DNA of 45,993 nucleotides from an uncultured Actinomycetes bacterium (GTDB lineage: Bacteria > Actinomycetota > Actinomycetes > Nanopelagicales > Nanopelagicaceae). This document shows positions 17,240-25,508 of the stretch, in pieces (within the stretch, counting starts at the first letter, position 1; the number at the start of each line of letters is the position of its first letter). Made by a program: the position numbers and the translations under genes. The notes beneath the pieces were generated by a model that worked only from the letters and a program-made list of their open reading frames with translations, made no database searches and was not told where the DNA came from. The stretch covers positions 1 to 45,993 of the forward strand of contig CAIXHZ010000035.1 of assembly GCA_903919375.1 (NCBI GenBank). Direction: 5' to 3'.

Positions 17240-20152
17240 TTATTTCTGAGCGTTAATCGCCGCAGCAATTGCTGCCTTTAAGCGATCTTGCGCCTTTCCG
17301 TATGCCGTGAAATCACCATTCTTGAGCGCTGCTTGCGAATCACTCAGAGCGGTCTGCGCATTTGCCAGTGCTTGGCGAAGTGCAGAGTTTGTTGAGGTCG
17401 ATCCAGTTGATCCATTTGATGATGAGCTGGTCGATGATGACGTTGCTCCCGCAATAACAGTTGATGAACCAGTAAATACCTGGTTCAAAGCACCAGCAAG
17501 CGTGTCATCAAAACCAATTTGATCACCGAAGGAGACCAAGACTTTCTGCAGGAGTGGATACGCAGAAGCGTTTGAAGTCGCACGTACATAGACTGGCTGA
17601 ACATAGAGCAAGCCTTTGTTGACCGGTAAGGTGAGAAGATTTCCGAGGACTACATCGGAGCCGCCTTGACGAAGTAGCGATAGTGCTTGTGCCACATCAG
17701 GCTTTGCTTCAAAGTTCGAGGCCACTTGTGATGGACCTGAAATATTTGTAGAGCGAGGAAGCTGAAGAACGGTGATCTTGCCGTAATCCGGACCAGTGTC
17801 CGAGTTGACCATCGCAACTGCAGTGAGGTTCTGACGATTTCCGCGAGGAACGAAGGAGGTCGTTAGAGCGAAGGATGGCGCAGTTGTTCCAGGGATTTGC
17901 AGCGTTGCGTAGTACGAAGGCTGGAGTCCGGAGTTACCGCCGAGGGTTGATGGATCAGTGGGGACGCGCCAGAAATCTTGGCCGCCGTAATAAGCCGCAG
18001 CATTATCAACGTGATAAGTACTGAGCACGTCGCGCTGAACGTTAAAGAGATCTTCTGGGTAGCGGATGTGTTGCAAGAGTTGGGCTGAGATCGCGCTCTT
18101 TGGCTTTACTGTTCCGGGAAATGCCTTGCTCCACGTTTTGAGAACAGGGTCGGTGGTATCCCATTGGTAAAGATTGACGGTTCCGTCGTAAGCATCGACT
18201 GTTGCCTTCACGGAGTTGCGAATGTAGGAGACGCTCTGACTGCCGAGTGAACTGACAGCAGTTGATGATGCTGTTACTGAGTTGGTGGTGGCATCAGCAA
18301 GATTGATCTTCTTGGAATATGGGTAGCCAGCACTTGTGGTGTAGCCATCGATGATCCAGAGAACTCGACCATTAACGATCGATGGATAGGCATTCCCATC
18401 CAAAGTAAGCCATGGCGCAACTTTTGCCACCATCTCCTTAGGATTTCGATTAAAGAGGATTCGGGAATCAGAGTTGATGAGATTAGAGAGAACAATCTTC
18501 TGATCCTTGTATTTCACAGCGAAGAGCAGGCGCGAAAGGATGTTGCCCATCGGTACTCCACCAGTGCCCTTGTAGGTGTAGTTCTTCTGGCCATTAGCAG
18601 ATGTGTCATCCGGATAATCAAGTTCGGCCGGTGCTGATCCTTTTGAGCCGCCGATAATGGAGTAATCAGGAACATTCTCGCCAAAGTAGATGCGAGGTTC
18701 AAAGGTGCCGAGACCAGATGTTGGGGGAATATTTCCGACATCAAAAGATGGCTTGCCATCGGCATCGACAGCGTTTGCCTTGGCAGCAACAAAGCCGAAC
18801 CCGTGGGTGTAGACCAAGTGATCGTTGATCCAGTTGCGGACCGGGTTACCTGCAATATTGAGTTCGCGAGCTGCAACAATCTCATCTTGCTTCTTGCCAT
18901 TAACGGTGTAGCGATCTACATCGAGTGAATCGGCGAAGGTGTAATACGGCTTAATCTGCTGTAGCTGTTTAAATGTCGCGGGAACGACGTTGGGATCGAT
19001 CAAGCGGATATTAGAGATGGTGGCAGCATCGGTGGCGAGCTTGCTGGTATTAGCCGTAGTCGATGCTTGGTAATCAACAACTTTAAGATTACTGAGTCCA
19101 AAAGCGGCGCGAGTAGCATTGATATTGCGCTGAATATATGGCGCTTCCTTCGAAGATTCACTTGGCTTAACTTGGAATTGCTGAATAATTCCTGGGTATA
19201 CGCCAGCGATAACAATCGCCGAAATACCCATAAGTGCTACGCCCGCAGTAGGGAGGAGCCAGGAGCGGCGCACAATGTTGGCAAAGAAAAGAAGTGAACA
19301 GATAACGGCGATGCCAGCCAAAATAGATTTTGCCGGCAAGAGCGCATTGACATCGGTGTAGCCAAGGCCAGTGATGAGTTTGCCTTCTTTGAGCTCTAGC
19401 GCATATCGATCGAACCAGTAAGCAATCGCCTTCACCAAAACTAAGAGGCCAAGAAGTACAGAAAGCTGGACTCGAGCAGCTGCAGTGGTGCGCTCTGCTG
19501 CTAATTGTGGACGGATGCCGCCATAGAGGTAGTGCACCCCAGTAGTGGCCAGAATGGTGATCAAGAGTGTGGCAATCGCCCAGCCAATGAGGGTTTCGTA
19601 GAACGGCAACTTAAAGGCAAAGAAGGAGATATCTAAACCAAATTGCGGATCTTTAGCTCCGAAGGAAGTTGAGTTCTTGAACTGCAACCACGAACTCCAG
19701 AGCGATGTTCCGCCGCGACCGGCGAAGTAGAAAATTGCGATTGCCAATCCCCAAACAGCGTAGCGACGTACTGGTTCAATCTGAGCGCGAAGATTTTCAG
19801 CGTTATCGATCCGACCATCAAGGCCACCTGTTGGTACATAGATGGGGCGCTTTTTAAATGCTAAATAAATATTGGTCGAGATGATCGCCGAGGTGACGAG
19901 CCCGACTACGAAGAAGAGTTCAATCTTGGTGAGAAGTACTTTGCTCCATACGCTGCTGTAGTGAACAGAACGGAACCAGAGCGCATCGGCATAGAAACCG
20001 CTCAGTGCGACCAAGATGATCGCAACAACCACAACGGCAAGGATGGCGAATTGGGCCGGACCAAATTTACGACGAGCACCTCGAGGTCCACGAGGACCGC
20101 GTGCTGCGCGATAGGCATCGAAGGGATTTGTGGGGCCATTAAATGAACTCAT
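17240..20152 (-). CDS. UPF0182 family integral membrane protein
   Basis: A 970-residue protein of unknown function, widespread in Actinobacteria (Rv3193c in M. tuberculosis is of similar length). The N-terminal third has about seven membrane helices, starting at residues 33-52 (FAILAVVVVAIILVAL). They are followed by a large domain that should lie outside the membrane, with YPDD, QDFWRVPTDP and FVPRGNRQNL stretches. The C terminus is a Ser/Thr/Gly-rich linker and a short Ala/Gln/Lys helix (LRQALANAQTALSDSQAAL), perhaps a coiled coil. There is no ribosome site; TAGAGT ends six bases before the ATG. The neighbours (Lon-like protease, DUF2342) keep the same order as in mycobacteria. Confidence 0.93.
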   Translation of the reverse strand: MSSFNGPTNPFDAYRAARGPRGPRGARRKFGPAQFAILAVVVVAIILVALSGFYADALWFRSVHYSSVWSKVLLTKIELFFVVGLVTSAIISTNIYLAFKKRPIYVPTGGLDGRIDNAENLRAQIEPVRRYAVWGLAIAIFYFAGRGGTSLWSSWLQFKNSTSFGAKDPQFGLDISFFAFKLPFYETLIGWAIATLLITILATTGVHYLYGGIRPQLAAERTTAAARVQLSVLLGLLVLVKAIAYWFDRYALELKEGKLITGLGYTDVNALLPAKSILAGIAVICSLLFFANIVRRSWLLPTAGVALMGISAIVIAGVYPGIIQQFQVKPSESSKEAPYIQRNINATRAAFGLSNLKVVDYQASTTANTSKLATDAATISNIRLIDPNVVPATFKQLQQIKPYYTFADSLDVDRYTVNGKKQDEIVAARELNIAGNPVRNWINDHLVYTHGFGFVAAKANAVDADGKPSFDVGNIPPTSGLGTFEPRIYFGENVPDYSIIGGSKGSAPAELDYPDDTSANGQKNYTYKGTGGVPMGNILSRLLFAVKYKDQKIVLSNLINSDSRILFNRNPKEMVAKVAPWLTLDGNAYPSIVNGRVLWIIDGYTTSAGYPYSKKINLADATTNSVTASSTAVSSLGSQSVSYIRNSVKATVDAYDGTVNLYQWDTTDPVLKTWSKAFPGTVKPKSAISAQLLQHIRYPEDLFNVQRDVLSTYHVDNAAAYYGGQDFWRVPTDPSTLGGNSGLQPSYYATLQIPGTTAPSFALTTSFVPRGNRQNLTAVAMVNSDTGPDYGKITVLQLPRSTNISGPSQVASNFEAKPDVAQALSLLRQGGSDVVLGNLLTLPVNKGLLYVQPVYVRATSNASAYPLLQKVLVSFGDQIGFDDTLAGALNQVFTGSSTVIAGATSSSTSSSSNGSTGSTSTNSALRQALANAQTALSDSQAALKNGDFTAYGKAQDRLKAAIAAAINAQK

Positions 20153-20158
20153 GGCCTT

Positions 20159-20164
20159 ACTCTA
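20159..20164 (-). promoter_or_regulatory. putative -10 of the UPF0182 gene (leaderless)
   Basis: TAGAGT on the minus strand ends six bases before the ATG at 20152; AAGG lies only two bases from the ATG, too close to serve as a ribosome site. Confidence 0.5.
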
Positions 20165-20251
20165 GCGATCTGCTGGCCCGAGAGATTTATCAAAAAGGGA
20201 GTTGTGGGTGAGCGTCCAAGGCAAAACCGTGAAAAATACGCAGCACTGGCC

Positions 20252-21040
20252 TTAGCAATGGGGCAGTGTCGCCGTGGGGGTTCGAGAATAACTGGTCATA
20301 ATCGAGATTGTCTGGGCGAGTGTGCTCACAGGAATCACGCGCAAGCCCTTTGGCATCCGAGTGATATCCACACAATTGTCGGCCGGGATGAAAACCGCAT
20401 CGGCGTGAGCGCGGGCGGCGCCAATTAATTTTTGATCAATTCCACCAATCGCACCGACTTCGCCAGTATGTGAAATAGTCCCGGTTGCGGCAACGATGTG
20501 CCCGGCAAACAATTGTGGAACTCCTACTTTAGTAACAACGGCCAGGGCAAAAGCTAGGCCTGCACTCGGACCGCCTGTATCTTTCAACTTCACGACCACG
20601 TCGCGAGTTGAAATTGTTCGATGGAGATAATTTCCTGCAGCCGCAATCGCGCTCTGAGAAGATGTATCCATCTCTGCTTTACTTTGAGCAACCGCTTGCG
20701 AAGTCTTCTCATGATGGGGGTAGAGAATCTCTTCTGGAATGACCATTTCATCTCCGCGCATCCAGGCCGCCGCCAAGAGTGGGGCGGTGAGATGACTCCC
20801 TGGTGTCGAGACGTAAACGGTGAGTGAGAGAAGTGAACCTGCTGATGCCGCTGCGCCCGGTGAAGCTGTCGCACTCTGCGAGATTGCACTCTTCGCCACA
20901 GTTATGGGGCCATTGAGCAAATTGGTTGTCGGTCCTGGCGAAATAACTGAGTAAGGGAGCGGTAGGACCAAGAGCAAAGCTCCCATGACTACCAAAAAGA
21001 GTGACTGAGCTTTTGGCAGATACCGCGGATAGACCTTCAT
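20252..21040 (-). CDS. membrane-anchored Lon-like (S16) protease without PDZ domain
   Basis: A 262-residue protein of the YlbL/Rv3194c type: one N-terminal membrane helix (about 13-30), the conserved PYSVISPGPT, then an outside domain ending in a Lon-type protease fold. The catalytic dyad is Ser159 in GGPSAGLAFAL and Lys204 in GGIDQKLIGAA; TGTISHTGEVGAIGG joins them. Family members are about 340 residues because a PDZ domain lies between the MDTSSQSA helix and the GGPSAG strand. Here only some 25 residues separate these blocks, so the PDZ domain is absent rather than divergent. It is encoded between the UPF0182 gene and a small membrane protein on the same strand. Confidence 0.88.
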   Translation of the reverse strand: MKVYPRYLPKAQSLFLVVMGALLLVLPLPYSVISPGPTTNLLNGPITVAKSAISQSATASPGAAASAGSLLSLTVYVSTPGSHLTAPLLAAAWMRGDEMVIPEEILYPHHEKTSQAVAQSKAEMDTSSQSAIAAAGNYLHRTISTRDVVVKLKDTGGPSAGLAFALAVVTKVGVPQLFAGHIVAATGTISHTGEVGAIGGIDQKLIGAARAHADAVFIPADNCVDITRMPKGLRVIPVSTLAQTISIMTSYSRTPTATLPHC

Positions 21041-21054
21041 AGCGGGGCTGGGAA

Positions 21055-21426
21055 CTAGGAAGTAAATTCGATGGGTGTGGATATCGAGTGGGGCTGGTCG
21101 CTCATTGGACTATTGGAACCAGCGTGACTATTGGAACCAGCGTGACTAGTGGAGCCAGTGGGACTAGTGGAGCCAGTGGGACTCGCATCTTCAGCTTGAG
21201 CGCCGGCCGGATCCACAACGTGCACTGCCGAAGGCTGGTTAAAACTCTTTTGGAATTCGTTGAATTTTGCGACCGAACGATTAGTCTCGTTATCGAATTT
21301 ATCCTGAAATTTAGCCACCCATACGACGTAGCCAATAGCGCCTAATACGACGAAAAGGGGCACGATCCACCAGATCAGCGCAGCAAAGGCGGTAGAACTA
21401 GTCTGTATCGCCGCTGAAATGATCAC
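21055..21426 (-). CDS. single-pass membrane protein with repeat tail
   Basis: A 123-residue protein with one membrane helix (about residues 16-37), a charged helix (KFQDKFDNETNRSVAKFNEF), and a tail low in complexity. The tail has two SPTGST and two SHAGSN hexapeptides, coded by four 18-bp tandem units at 21108-21179. The start is GTG with AAGGTAA nearby. It sits 14 bases before the Lon-like protease on the same strand, so the two are likely co-transcribed. No known domain is recognised. Confidence 0.7.
   Translation of the reverse strand: MIISAAIQTSSTAFAALIWWIVPLFVVLGAIGYVVWVAKFQDKFDNETNRSVAKFNEFQKSFNQPSAVHVVDPAGAQAEDASPTGSTSPTGSTSHAGSNSHAGSNSPMSDQPHSISTPIEFTS
21108..21179. repeat. four 18-bp tandem repeats inside a gene
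   Basis: Units of GACTATTGGAACCAGCGT (21108-21125, 21126-21143) are followed by GACTAGTGGAGCCAGTGG (21144-21161, 21162-21179). Copies 1 and 2 are identical, as are 3 and 4. They keep the reading frame of the minus-strand gene and code for hexapeptides in its tail. Confidence 0.92.
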
Positions 21427-21531
21427 GGGCTTACCTTAACAAAGGAGCCCGAGAATTCGGGAAGTTTTTGGCTCCCGCCAGCGTTATGGTTGGTACATCT
21501 CACATATGGGTCAAGGAAAGGGTTAGCCGAT

Positions 21532-22866
21532 ATGAGCAACTTTGGATTTGGTCCGGGCAATTCCGGTGACGATGAAAACTCTGGTCTTGATTTCTCGCAA
21601 CTCTTCTCCCAATTCGCGCAATTTGGCATCAATCCTCAAGCGCTCTTTACCGCTGGCGCTGGTACTGGCCCACTTGTTAGTCGCGAGACCATCCGCGAAA
21701 TTGCCCGCAACTTTATTGCGGCTCAATCTGAAATTGCGGTCGGAAGTGTTGATCTTGCTCAATCACAAGAAGCGATAGATATCGCCAACATTTGGCTCGA
21801 TGATGCAACTGCCTTTCCCGCTCTCAATCGTGGCACTCAATCTGGGTGGAGCCGGCGCGAATGGTTGGAGGCTTCACTCGATGGCTGGCAGAAACTTGTA
21901 GAACCACTTGCTCAGGGAATGGCTACAGCGCTGACCAACATACTTGCAGAGTCAGGTGTAGAAAATGCACCAGAGATCTCAGCGGTCACTCCCATCATGC
22001 GCGCCTTTATGGGTTCTCTCATCGCCTCACAACTTGGACAATCTGTTGGTCAATTAGCAATCAGCGTGACTGGATCCAACGACCTTGCACTTCCACTCTT
22101 TTCCCCACAAGTGGATCCCAGTGCGCAGCTTGGCTTTGCACCTACATCATTTGAGCGTATCCAGCCCCACCTGCTCCCCCAAAATATTCTCACTTGGAGC
22201 GAAGGACTGGAGATCCCACAGGAAGAAGTTCGGATCTATTTGGCACTTCGAGAATCAGCGGCAGCTCGCCTCTTCGCTCACACGCCATGGCTTGGCGACT
22301 ATATAAATGGCTTAGTTTCAGATTATGGCAAAGGCATTCGCATCGATATCCAAACCATTCAAAATCAAGCCGAAAGTGCCATGAATACTGGCGAGCTAGA
22401 TATGAGTAATCCACAATCTATAAATATTGCTATCAATCAAGGGATGTTCACGCCAGAACAAACTCCCAAGCAAGAAGCTGCGCTTCATAAACTCGAGATG
22501 GCACTTGCACTTATTGAAGGATGGATCGATCACGTCACAACCCTTGCCGGAAGTTCACGTTTACCGTCCTTTGCTGCACTTCACGAAATGTCTCGTCGCA
22601 AGCGCGCAATAGCTGCTCCTACTCAGCAACTTTTTAAAACTCTCCTTGGTCTAGAAATTTCGCCACGCCAGATGCGCGAGTGCGCTGCATTCTGGTCGGA
22701 GGTAAGTCTTTTAGAAGGAGTCACTGAACGCGATCACCGTTGGGAGAATGAAGCGCTCCTTCCCACAAGTGCCGATCTGGAGAATGTAGAAAAATTTATC
22801 GCCAGCACTACGGTGCCCGATGATCTCTCTGGGCTCTTTGGGGACGAGACAAACTCTCAGGAGTGA
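21532..22866 (+). CDS. DUF2342 zincin-like family protein
   Basis: A 444-residue protein of the DUF2342 family, often labelled zinc-dependent metalloprotease or F420-associated protein; the true function is not established. Family blocks include SGWSRREWLEASLDGW, a small-residue helix SLIASQLGQSVGQLA, ALALIEGWIDHV, and LHEMSRRKRAI followed by LFKTLLGLEISPRQMRE. No canonical HExxH is seen in this copy. The start is ATG 21532 (MSNFGFGPG), with AAAGGG about ten bases before it; an in-frame TTG at 21490 adds an unlikely 14 residues. It is divergent from the Lon-like pair; this layout is conserved in mycobacteria (Rv3194c/Rv3195). Confidence 0.88.
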   Translation: MSNFGFGPGNSGDDENSGLDFSQLFSQFAQFGINPQALFTAGAGTGPLVSRETIREIARNFIAAQSEIAVGSVDLAQSQEAIDIANIWLDDATAFPALNRGTQSGWSRREWLEASLDGWQKLVEPLAQGMATALTNILAESGVENAPEISAVTPIMRAFMGSLIASQLGQSVGQLAISVTGSNDLALPLFSPQVDPSAQLGFAPTSFERIQPHLLPQNILTWSEGLEIPQEEVRIYLALRESAAARLFAHTPWLGDYINGLVSDYGKGIRIDIQTIQNQAESAMNTGELDMSNPQSINIAINQGMFTPEQTPKQEAALHKLEMALALIEGWIDHVTTLAGSSRLPSFAALHEMSRRKRAIAAPTQQLFKTLLGLEISPRQMRECAAFWSEVSLLEGVTERDHRWENEALLPTSADLENVEKFIASTTVPDDLSGLFGDETNSQE

Positions 22867-22968
22867 TTCAGGAGATTACCTGCCCACCGATTTTCCGGAC
22901 GTCAGCCATCGAGGCCAAACCTCTCGAAACGCTCTCCAATAAAAAAAGCGAAGCCCCCGGGCGCTCAA

Positions 22969-22999
22969 TCTTTATTTGCCTTCCCCTTGCAAATAAAGA
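22969..22999. repeat. 11-bp perfect inverted repeat
   Basis: TCTTTATTTGC (22969-22979) pairs with GCAAATAAAGA (22989-22999) around a nine-base CT-rich loop. No T run follows on either side, so it is not a simple terminator; an operator or an RNA-stabilising hairpin is possible. Confidence 0.75.
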
Positions 23000-23097
23000 A
23001 CGGTTATCCGAGGACTTCGTGAAGCGAAACCTACGTTAAGTAGTGCGGTGAATCAACTTTGTGGCGGCGCTTTAACCTCCCACATCTTCTCCGCCCC

Positions 23098-23130
23098 TGT
23101 TGATAAAGTTGTGAATAACCCTGTTAATAA
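23098..23130 (-). promoter_or_regulatory. three in-phase DnaA-box-like 9-mers
   Basis: TGTTGATAA (23098-23106), TGTGAATAA (23110-23118) and TGTTAATAA (23122-23130) follow each other with three-base gaps, a 12-bp period, all in one direction. Read on the minus strand they are TTATCAACA, TTATTCACA and TTATTAACA. The middle one fits the DnaA consensus TTATNCACA exactly; the others deviate at one or two positions. A looser match, TGTGGAGAG, follows at 23142. Confidence 0.5.
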
Positions 23131-23208
23131 GAGGGCAAAGCTGTGGAGAGAGGTTTCGGGGTGGAAAACTTTATTCAAGAAGAATTCTTTCAAAATATTC
23201 TCCCTCCT

Positions 23209-23817
23209 ATGGTTTCCCCCACATCATCGCGCCCAGCGCGCGCACCCAAAGCTTCCTTACTGTCAGAGATCAATGACCTCCCTGAGTTCCGAGTAATTCG
23301 CAGCTCCCGACGCAAACGGAGCATGCAGGCCTTTCGCTCTAATGGTCTGATCGAAATTCATATCCCTGCTCGCATGAGCCGGAAAGAGGAAGCCCTCGTC
23401 ATCCCCCAAATGATCGATTTAGTCCGCAAGCGTGAGGCAAAGCAGCGCCGCAGCGATGATGAACTCATCGCCTGGGCCGATCAAATGCTCACCGCCCACT
23501 TGCCTGAGATCACGGTGAAGCCAGCAGCGATTAATTGGCGTCCAATGCGCGATCGCTGGGGCTCGTGCACGACAGTAGATCGGACAATTCGGATATCTCA
23601 TCGATTAGCACTCGCCCCGGAGTACGTGATCCGCTATGTGCTATTCCATGAGTTGATCCATCTGGCAATCCCTGGCCATGGCGATGATTTCTATGCCTTG
23701 CTTGAGCGATTCGAGCAGCGTCACCTCGCTGAAGCCTTCCTGGAAGGCTACGAAGCGGGGGCGCAGGGCGCTCCGGAGGAGATCTTCCTGGCTGGACCCG
23801 AGGATCTCGATCGCTAA
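23209..23817 (+). CDS. YgjP-like (DUF45) metallopeptidase
   Basis: A 202-residue protein of the YgjP/SprT-like zinc peptidase group. HELIHLAIPGHGDDFYALL contains the zinc motif HExxH and a third His, and the family's RWGSC precedes it. VIRSSRRKRSMQAF at the N-terminal side is also typical. The start is uncertain: ATG 23209 has TATTCT seven bases upstream, in line with the leaderless pattern of this window, and homologues begin shortly before the RRSxRR block. GTG 23143, with a fair ribosome site, would add 22 residues. The substrate is unknown; it follows DUF2342 on the same strand. Confidence 0.85.
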   Translation: MVSPTSSRPARAPKASLLSEINDLPEFRVIRSSRRKRSMQAFRSNGLIEIHIPARMSRKEEALVIPQMIDLVRKREAKQRRSDDELIAWADQMLTAHLPEITVKPAAINWRPMRDRWGSCTTVDRTIRISHRLALAPEYVIRYVLFHELIHLAIPGHGDDFYALLERFEQRHLAEAFLEGYEAGAQGAPEEIFLAGPEDLDR

Positions 23818-24023
23818 TCCTCTTTGGGCCTCGCCCCAGGCTCGCTTCGGTCGAGTTTCGCTCCTTTCTCACGCTCAACCCGCACAATCCCCAAGAAATC
23901 AAGCGTAAGTCGCGATGGGGAAATCCCCACGCTCACGCTTCTTCGGGGGTATGGTGATCTCAATACGCACGCTCAGCGCGGGAGGCTCCCGTGGTTCGGA
24001 CGCGCAACTACAGGAGGTTCACG

Positions 24024-24200
24024 ATGGCTGATTCACAGATGACAGCTGAGGAATACAAGGGCGAGGCTTACTGCGTTAAGTGCAAAGAGAAGCGCGCCTT
24101 CGAAGGACATGTAAAGGTCTCTGATTCTGGCCGTCGCATGGCTCAGGGCATCTGCCCAGTCTGCGGCACCAAGGTCAACCGCATCTTGGGCAAGGCATAA
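24024..24200 (+). CDS. DUF5679 zinc-ribbon protein
   Basis: A 58-residue protein with two CxxC pairs, CVKCKEK near residue 17 and CPVCGTK near 45, expected to bind one zinc. The body (GEAYCVKCKEKRAF, RRMAQGICPVCGTK) matches short actinobacterial DUF5679 proteins. AGGAGG sits six bases before ATG 24024, which settles the start; an upstream in-frame start at 23991 is ignored. A strong terminator follows. The 206-bp gap before it contains a GC-rich palindromic stretch (23905-23942) but no gene. Confidence 0.85.
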   Translation: MADSQMTAEEYKGEAYCVKCKEKRAFEGHVKVSDSGRRMAQGICPVCGTKVNRILGKA

Positions 24201-24268
24201 ATCTTTAACGCCTCACCATCCTGCAACACCTTTGCAATGATCTGAAGTAGATCCCAGCAAAACGTATT

Positions 24269-24301
24269 CGCCCCGCGAGCTCACTGCTCGTGGGGCGTTT
24301 T
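24269..24301 (+). terminator. intrinsic terminator after DUF5679
   Basis: A 12-bp stem, CGCCCCGCGAGC (24269-24280) with GCTCGTGGGGCG (24286-24297) and one G-T pair, has a five-base loop and ends in TTTT (24298-24301). Confidence 0.88.
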
Positions 24302-24392
24302 GCTTCTCACTTCCTGCTCACCTTTTGCCCACCTATCCCCAGATCTTCGCTGGCCAAATTCGCCGAACTCGTCATGAAGTAATTCTTGGCAC

Positions 24393-25508
24393 ATGGACCA
24401 CAATCGGCTCTTCCCGCGCTTGCTCCCGGGCGTCCACTTCTCATGGGAACAGGACCATCTCTACCTGGGATATCGCCACCGAGGAATCGAAATTGAACTC
24501 ATCCGAGCAGAGGCGATCTCTCAGAATTCCGAACTCACTCCGCCGATTCTCGCCGCGACCCTTGATATGAGCCGAGGAGAATTTTCACTCTCAGAAATAT
24601 TTCGCACAGTCGCGCCACCTGGCTCAGAGAATGAACTCACCGCGCTCTTCACTCGGCTGGAATCATCGGGTTATCTCACCTTCGATAATCTCTCAACTAG
24701 ATCCAAAACTCTCCGCACAGTCAGCGAACTCAGTCATGCGGGTCGAGCACTCCCCGAACTCAATCTCGCCCGCTCTGCTCATTCGATTAGCGATCGTCGA
24801 GAGCGCTCCATTCTGATTTTCGGTGAAAATCGGCTCGCCCATCACCTGACCATCTTGTTGCGGGCATCCGGATTTGGATTGGTAAAGCGAATCGATCGAC
24901 GGGAAGTTGATCGTCGTGATAACCCAGCGATTTCACCACAGATCACGCCGCAAGAAATCATCGGGCTCTCATTCCGCCAAAGTGATATCGGTCGCGATCG
25001 GGCCGCATTGATTGCCGAACTTGAGAGTGGTATCAACATTCATGAACAGCACGCGCCTGGTAAAGATCAAGCCCAGCAAGGTTTTCCCAGTACCCCCTCA
25101 TTGATTATTACCACCCATGAAACCCAACCGGATTACCGCTATCGATGGATGAATGAGGGAATCCCTCATCTTCTTATCTCTTCACTTGCTGATCACCAGA
25201 TCGAGATTGGCCCCATTGTTCTCCCGGGCCAAAGCCCCTGTGGGCGATGTATCGAAATGGCTGAAAGCGCCATAAATCCGATATATCGAAAATGGCGCAT
25301 GAAGGAGATGCATGCCACAGGCGTCGAACTCTCATCAGCAACTGTGAGCGCAATAGGAGGCCTTGTCGTACTCGAACTCATCTCATTCTTTAACGGCAAT
25401 TCCACGCTGATCGGGCGAAGCAAGCGCTTTGACTTACATAATGCAATGAGCCCAGTAGATCTCTACTGGGCTCCTCATCCAGAGTGCGGATGCACGCAAC
25501 TCAATTAG
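24393..25508 (+). CDS. E1-like / TOMM cyclodehydratase-C-like protein
   Basis: A 371-residue protein related to the ThiF/E1-like partner of YcaO cyclodehydratases. The N-terminal part (about 1-120) has helices and strands like a winged-helix leader-binding region. A Rossmann-like core starts at ILIFGENRLAHHLTILLRASG, where the GxGxxG of true E1 enzymes is degraded. The block VLPGQSPCGRCIEM and the C-terminal CGC give two pairs of cysteines for a structural zinc, as in the family. No YcaO gene or precursor peptide is visible nearby, so peptide heterocyclisation is not supported; the locus next to whiB7 and uvrD2 is. There is no ribosome site; TAATTC ends seven bases before the ATG. The last codons are duplicated after the stop. 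Confidence 0.7.
   Translation: MDHNRLFPRLLPGVHFSWEQDHLYLGYRHRGIEIELIRAEAISQNSELTPPILAATLDMSRGEFSLSEIFRTVAPPGSENELTALFTRLESSGYLTFDNLSTRSKTLRTVSELSHAGRALPELNLARSAHSISDRRERSILIFGENRLAHHLTILLRASGFGLVKRIDRREVDRRDNPAISPQITPQEIIGLSFRQSDIGRDRAALIAELESGINIHEQHAPGKDQAQQGFPSTPSLIITTHETQPDYRYRWMNEGIPHLLISSLADHQIEIGPIVLPGQSPCGRCIEMAESAINPIYRKWRMKEMHATGVELSSATVSAIGGLVVLELISFFNGNSTLIGRSKRFDLHNAMSPVDLYWAPHPECGCTQLN

Larger units (their letters stand above)
22867..23208. other. 342-bp intergenic region with hairpins and DnaA-box-like sites
   Basis: This is the longest gap between called genes. It holds a GC-rich imperfect hairpin (AGCG...CGCT, 22947-22966), which may terminate the DUF2342 message. It also holds an 11-bp perfect inverted repeat (22969-22999) and three DnaA-box-like 9-mers (23098-23130). 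A GTG at 23143 in frame with the next gene has GAGGG seven bases upstream, so part of this region may be coding. Confidence 0.6.

Noticed and set aside
23001-23208. Possible chromosomal replication origin at the DnaA-box-like array
   Set aside because: Only three boxes are convincing, there is no AT-rich unwinding region of the usual size, and dnaA, dnaN or rpmH are not nearby.
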